Source of the DNA: Methanothrix sp.
Lineage (GTDB): Archaea; Halobacteriota; Methanosarcinia; Methanotrichales; Methanotrichaceae
Length of the DNA: 64,000 nt
Direction: 5' to 3'
NCBI GenBank assembly: GCA_026394555.1
Contig: JAPKXZ010000066.1
Span: forward strand, 1-64,000
Shown: positions 60,955-64,000 of the stretch, one piece after another
Layout of the letters: every line of letters starts with the position of its first letter
Numbering within the stretch: the first letter of the stretch is position 1
Translations under genes and position numbers: made by a program
The notes under the pieces: model-generated
The model's input: only the letters and a program-made list of their open reading frames with translations
Database searches by the model: none
What the model was told of the DNA's origin: nothing

Positions 60955-61005
60955 GTTTATAGTATAAAGAGATTTCCATTGTATTACAAACCTTTTTATA
61001 CACGA
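60955..61005. promoter_or_regulatory. Divergent promoter region, CMI4-like and spt5
   Basis: TTTATAGTATAAAG at 60955-60968 reads as TATA-like on both strands, and CCTTTTTATACAC at 60991-61003 offers a second box for spt5. If the first box is used, the spt5 mRNA keeps a leader with AAGGAGG at 61015-61021; if the second is used, it is nearly leaderless. Confidence 0.55.
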
Positions 61006-61025
61006 GATTCGTCTAAGGAGGCGGA

Positions 61026-61481
61026 ATGTCCGAGACCAGCATATATGTTGTGAAGACCACTGCGAATCAAGAAAGATCGGTGGCCAACATGATCGCCCAG
61101 ATAGCACGCAAGGAAAAGTATGATATAAGGGCACTGCTGGTACCAGATGTGCTGAAAGGCTACGTTCTTGTGGAATCACCAGCACCAGAGATCGTAGATC
61201 AGGCGATTCAAGGAATACCCCACGCACGCTCTGTGATAAAAGGGGCCTCCAACATCGGAGAGGTTGAACACTTTCTCTCCCCCAAGCCGGCGGTAATCGG
61301 AATTCATGAAGGGGCCATTATCGAGCTCATATCCGGACCGTTCAAGGGAGAGAAGGCAAGGGTCAAACGCGTGGACGTTGCCAAGGAAGAAATAACTTTG
61401 GAACTCTTTGAAGCTATGGTGCCTATCCCCATCACAGTACGGGGAGATCACGTGCGCGTGCTCAGTAAAGATGGAACTTAA
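61026..61481 (+). CDS. spt5: Transcription elongation factor Spt5 (NusG)
   Basis: 151 residues: NGN domain ([22 protein letters not shown]) and KOW domain ([32 protein letters not shown]). With Spt4 it clamps RNA polymerase for processive elongation. AAGGAGG upstream. The usual secE is not between it and the CMI4 gene; only about 100 bp separate them. Confidence 0.95.
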   Translation: MSETSIYVVKTTANQERSVANMIAQIARKEKYDIRALLVPDVLKGYVLVESPAPEIVDQAIQGIPHARSVIKGASNIGEVEHFLSPKPAVIGIHEGAIIELISGPFKGEKARVKRVDVAKEEITLELFEAMVPIPITVRGDHVRVLSKDGT

Positions 61482-61502
61482 TAAATTTAGAGGTGACAAG
61501 TA

Positions 61503-61979
61503 TTGGCTAATGTCGTAGAAGCATTGGTCCCTGGCGGAAAGGCCAGCGCGGGGCCACCTTTGGGCCCGGCCCTGGGACCTCTGGGCGTAAATGTAGCTCA
61601 GGTAGTCGCCAAGATCAATGAAAAGACCAAAGATCTCAATGGAATGCAAGTTCCCGTCAAGGTCATCGTGAAATCCAGAACCGAATTCGAAATCGAAGTC
61701 GGAACGCCTCCTACCTCGGCCCTGATCATCAAGGAGATGGGCGTAGAGAAAGGCACTGGAGACAAAACCATCGTCGGGAATATAACTATGGAGCAGGTAC
61801 TCAAGATTGCAAACATCAAGAGAAAAGGCCTTCTCTCCAAAACCCTGAAGAACGCGGCCAGCGAGGTCGTCGGCACAGCAGGGTCTGTAGGCGCATCCAT
61901 TGATGGTATGCAAAGCAAAGAGGCTCAACTGGCTATAGCCAGCGGCAAATACGATGAGATATTATTATCTGAATTATGA
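61503..61979 (+). CDS. rpl11: 50S ribosomal protein L11
   Basis: 158 residues from a TTG start with GAGGTGA upstream. ANVVEALVPGGKASAGPPLGPALGPLGVNVAQVV is the family opening; C-terminal RNA-binding helix bundle ALIIKEMGVEKGTGDKTIVGNITMEQVLKIA. Base of the stalk, GTPase centre. Confidence 0.96.
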   Translation: MANVVEALVPGGKASAGPPLGPALGPLGVNVAQVVAKINEKTKDLNGMQVPVKVIVKSRTEFEIEVGTPPTSALIIKEMGVEKGTGDKTIVGNITMEQVLKIANIKRKGLLSKTLKNAASEVVGTAGSVGASIDGMQSKEAQLAIASGKYDEILLSEL

Positions 61980-61996
61980 TTCTCTTTTTTGAGAAG

Positions 61997-62030
61997 CCGT
62001 AGAAGACCTAGAGTCGTAGACTACGGAGGA
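61997..62030 (+). promoter_or_regulatory. Hairpin partly covering the L1 ribosome-binding site
   Basis: CCGTAG at 61997-62002 pairs with CTACGG at 62021-62026, and the last two G overlap GGAGGA (62025-62030), the Shine-Dalgarno of L1 (ATG 62036). Archaeal L1 is known to repress its own mRNA at a 23S-like site in some methanogens; this could be such a site. Confidence 0.4.
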
Positions 62031-62035
62031 TTGAA

Positions 62036-62668
62036 ATGGATATAGAAGAAGCCGTTAAACAGGCTATCACTGAGGCACCTGCCAGAAAGTTCAGCGAAAG
62101 CGTGGATCTGGCTATTAACCTTCATAACATCGACTTAGCCCTGCCGGGAAACAGAGTCGATGCCGAGGTTATCCTACCCCACGGACTTGGTAAACCGACC
62201 AAGATCGCTGTATTCGCTGCAGGAGAGACTGGCCTTCGAGCCAAGAGCGCTGGCGCAGACCGGGTTATTTCCGCGGACGAGATCAAAGAACTCGCCGGAA
62301 ATAAGAGAGCTGTGCGCAAACTGGCGGACGAGTACAAGTTCTTCATCGCAGAGACTCAGTTCATGCCCGTCATAGGTAAGAGCCTGGGTTCCATTCTCGG
62401 CAAGAGGGGCAAGATGCCCACACCTCTGCCGCCGACACAGGACGTAACCCCACAGATACAGAGGCTCAAGAACATGATCAGGATCAGGTCTCGGGACAAG
62501 CCGACCTTTCACCTGACTGTTGGGAACCGAAATATGAATACCAAAGAGCTGGCCGAAAACATTGAAGCGGTCATCGTCAAGCTCGAGCAGACCCTCAAGG
62601 ATGGTCGACATAACCTGAAGTCGGTTTATGTCAAGACCACCATGGGGCCTTCCATAAAGGTGATTTAA
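62036..62668 (+). CDS. rpl1: 50S ribosomal protein L1
   Basis: 210 residues. NLHNIDLALPGNRVDAEVILPHGLG, GRRGKMPTPLPP-type LGKRGKMPTPLPPTQDV, and the C-terminal VGNRNMNTKELAENIEAVI. Binds the L1 stalk of 23S rRNA and its own mRNA. GGAGGA 5 nt before the ATG; directly adjacent to L10. Confidence 0.96.
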   Translation: MDIEEAVKQAITEAPARKFSESVDLAINLHNIDLALPGNRVDAEVILPHGLGKPTKIAVFAAGETGLRAKSAGADRVISADEIKELAGNKRAVRKLADEYKFFIAETQFMPVIGKSLGSILGKRGKMPTPLPPTQDVTPQIQRLKNMIRIRSRDKPTFHLTVGNRNMNTKELAENIEAVIVKLEQTLKDGRHNLKSVYVKTTMGPSIKVI

Positions 62669-63637
62669 ATGGCAACAGATCGTCACACTGCCCACATACC
62701 TGAGTGGAAGGTTAGGGATGTAGAAGAGCTTGTCGAAATGATTAAAAAAAGCCGCGTTGTAGGCGTTGTAGGCGTGCGGGAGATACCAGCCGATAATCTG
62801 CAGCAGATGCGAGGCAGTCTTAGAGGCAATGTCGAGATAAGGATGGTGAGGAACACCATCGCTCGCCGCGCCCTGGAGGCCTCTGCCCCGGATATCAGAC
62901 CGCTGGCAAATTTCATTGAAGATCAGACTGCTTTGCTCTTTAGCAATGACAATCCCTTCAAGCTGAACGGCCTCTTAGTGAAGGGCAAACAGCCCATGCC
63001 CATCAAGGCCGGTGCACGTGCTCCCAAAGACATAGTGATTGAGGCTGGAGTGACCTCGTTCTCGCCGGGACCCATGGTCGGCAAGCTTCAGGCTGCCGGC
63101 ATTCCTGCCGCCATTAAGAGCGGAAAGGTGGTCATCAACCAGAAGATCACTTTAGCCAAAGAGGGAGAGGTCGTTTCCGCCAAGACTGCGGACATTTTGA
63201 AGATCATGGAGATCTTCCCCCGAAACGTGGGCCTGGAACTACGAGCGGCCTACGAGGGTGGCTTGATCTTTAAGGCCAAGGATCTTTCCATCAATGTGGA
63301 GACACAGATCTCAGAGCTGTTCGCGGCTTCTGTCAAAGCATTCGGCTTTGCTGTTGAGATTGGCTATGCTACGCCGAAAACGGTCGGACCCATGCTGCAA
63401 AAGGCTCAGACCAAGGCCAGAGCCCTGGTACTGGAAGCGGGAATACCCGTGCCCAGCATGATGAAGATGCTTTTAGCCAAGGCAGCTGCCAATGCCCGAG
63501 CCGTCGCTCGCCTGGCCAGTGGAGAGGCAGCCTTGGAGGCTGCCGCAGCCCCGGCCCCCGCGAAGGCCAAGAAAGAGAAAAAAGAGAAAAAGGATGAGGG
63601 AGACACCGCTGCGGGACTAGGTGCTCTCTTCGGATAA
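62669..63637 (+). CDS. rpl10: 50S ribosomal protein L10 (P0)
   Basis: 322 residues, archaeal P0 length. RHTAHIPEWKVRDVEELVEMIKKSRVVGVVGV, then VRNTIARRALEAS and the P0-specific C-terminal GDTAAGLGALFG after an Ala/Lys-rich hinge. Anchors L12 dimers. Starts right after the L1 stop. Confidence 0.96.
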   Translation: MATDRHTAHIPEWKVRDVEELVEMIKKSRVVGVVGVREIPADNLQQMRGSLRGNVEIRMVRNTIARRALEASAPDIRPLANFIEDQTALLFSNDNPFKLNGLLVKGKQPMPIKAGARAPKDIVIEAGVTSFSPGPMVGKLQAAGIPAAIKSGKVVINQKITLAKEGEVVSAKTADILKIMEIFPRNVGLELRAAYEGGLIFKAKDLSINVETQISELFAASVKAFGFAVEIGYATPKTVGPMLQKAQTKARALVLEAGIPVPSMMKMLLAKAAANARAVARLASGEAALEAAAAPAPAKAKKEKKEKKDEGDTAAGLGALFG

Positions 63638-63670
63638 ATTAGATTAAAGGTAAATTCGAGGTAGATTCAA

Positions 63671-63985
63671 ATGGAATATGTATACGCTGCATTACTGCTT
63701 CACAGCGCAGGCAAAGACGTTAACGAGGATGGAATTAAGAAGGTCGTCGAGGCATCCGGTGCCGCCGCAGACGAGATCAGAATCAAGGCCCTGGTGGCCG
63801 CTCTAGAAGGCGTGGACATCGCAACTGTCCTTGCCCAGGCCGCTGCCGTGCCCATAGCCGCTGCAGCCGCAGCCCCTGTCGCAGCACATGCCGCCAAGGG
63901 CGAGGCCAAGGCAGAAGAGCCGGAAGAGGATAAGGAAGCAGCAGAGGAGAGCGGCGTAGAGGGCCTGGGCGCCCTTTTCGGCTGA
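63671..63985 (+). CDS. rpl12: 50S ribosomal protein L12 (P1)
   Basis: 104 residues: [49 protein letters not shown], an Ala-rich hinge and an acidic tail EGLGALFG shared with L10. Stalk protein that recruits elongation factors. Complete; it ends 15 nt before the window edge. Confidence 0.96.
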   Translation: MEYVYAALLLHSAGKDVNEDGIKKVVEASGAAADEIRIKALVAALEGVDIATVLAQAAAVPIAAAAAAPVAAHAAKGEAKAEEPEEDKEAAEESGVEGLGALFG

Positions 63986-64000
63986 ATCTCCTTCAGCTTT

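Overview
The window looks like the chromosome of a methanogenic euryarchaeon, most likely a Methanosarcinales member close to Methanothrix (Methanosaeta). The evidence is archaeal-only information machinery (exosome Rrp4/Rrp41/Rrp42, RNase P Rpp30 and Pop5, L15e, L37Ae, RpoP, prefoldin beta, Pcc1, Spt5, TBP, Sec61-beta), the archaeal 3-dehydroquinate synthase II, the methanogen-typical DUF1890/DUF1894 pair, and archaeal TATA boxes, some placed for leaderless transcripts. The genus is inferred from gene style and was not checked by search.

Layout. 0.2-6.9 kb: a phospholipase D-like protein, a flavin split-barrel protein, secreted or membrane proteins, a large parallel beta-helix protein, Sec61-beta and a ClpP-fold membrane protease. 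7-10.7 kb: an XpaC / vWA-solute-binding / TelA three-gene cassette. 10.8-18.5 kb (minus strand): a CooT-like gene, tRNA-Arg(UCU), then the archaeal exosome-proteasome superoperon from L15e to prefoldin beta. 18.7-23 kb: an AT-rich membrane protein, then a decaying zone with three orphan hicB genes, two hicA remnants and three direct copies of a repeat of about 290 bp. 23-32.3 kb: a CHAT-ATPase-TPR protein whose catalytic dyad looks lost, a CDF metal transporter, small glycosylation-site-rich secreted proteins and a MacB/LolCDE-like ABC exporter. 32.6-40.8 kb: DUF1614 proteins flanking dUTPase and shikimate genes, a UbiD-family decarboxylase, ftsZ with a coupled 31-residue membrane protein, an intact hicBA pair and a UPF0146 gene. 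40.8-46.2 kb: a candidate defence island. 46.9-53.5 kb: a P-type Mg2+ ATPase, TBP, and a MoaE/MoaD/DUF1894/DUF1890/E1/SAMP cluster. 53.7-56.1 kb: an AT-rich island bounded by inverted repeats, with unknown genes, a transposase scrap and a GvpU-like gene. 56.1-60.9 kb: methyltransferase, S-adenosylhomocysteine hydrolase, an APH-like kinase, a tRNA G10 methyltransferase and a CMI4-like regulator. 61-64 kb: spt5-L11-L1-L10-L12.

The most notable system is at 40.8-46.2 kb. A 1242-residue STAND-type protein (intact calcineurin-like phosphoesterase, NB-ARC ATPase, 11 near-identical TPRs) lies divergent from a 340-residue AbiEi-like protein with a possible PD-(D/E)XK-like N-terminus. Their shared promoter region carries four direct repeats with an exact 23-bp period. 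The pair is bracketed by a duplication of the 3' end of the UPF0146 gene, as expected after site-specific integration at a gene end. The ATPase plus effector plus repeat-sensor layout fits an Avs/NLR-like anti-phage system, and this phosphoesterase-led archaeal version with its island structure deserves attention.
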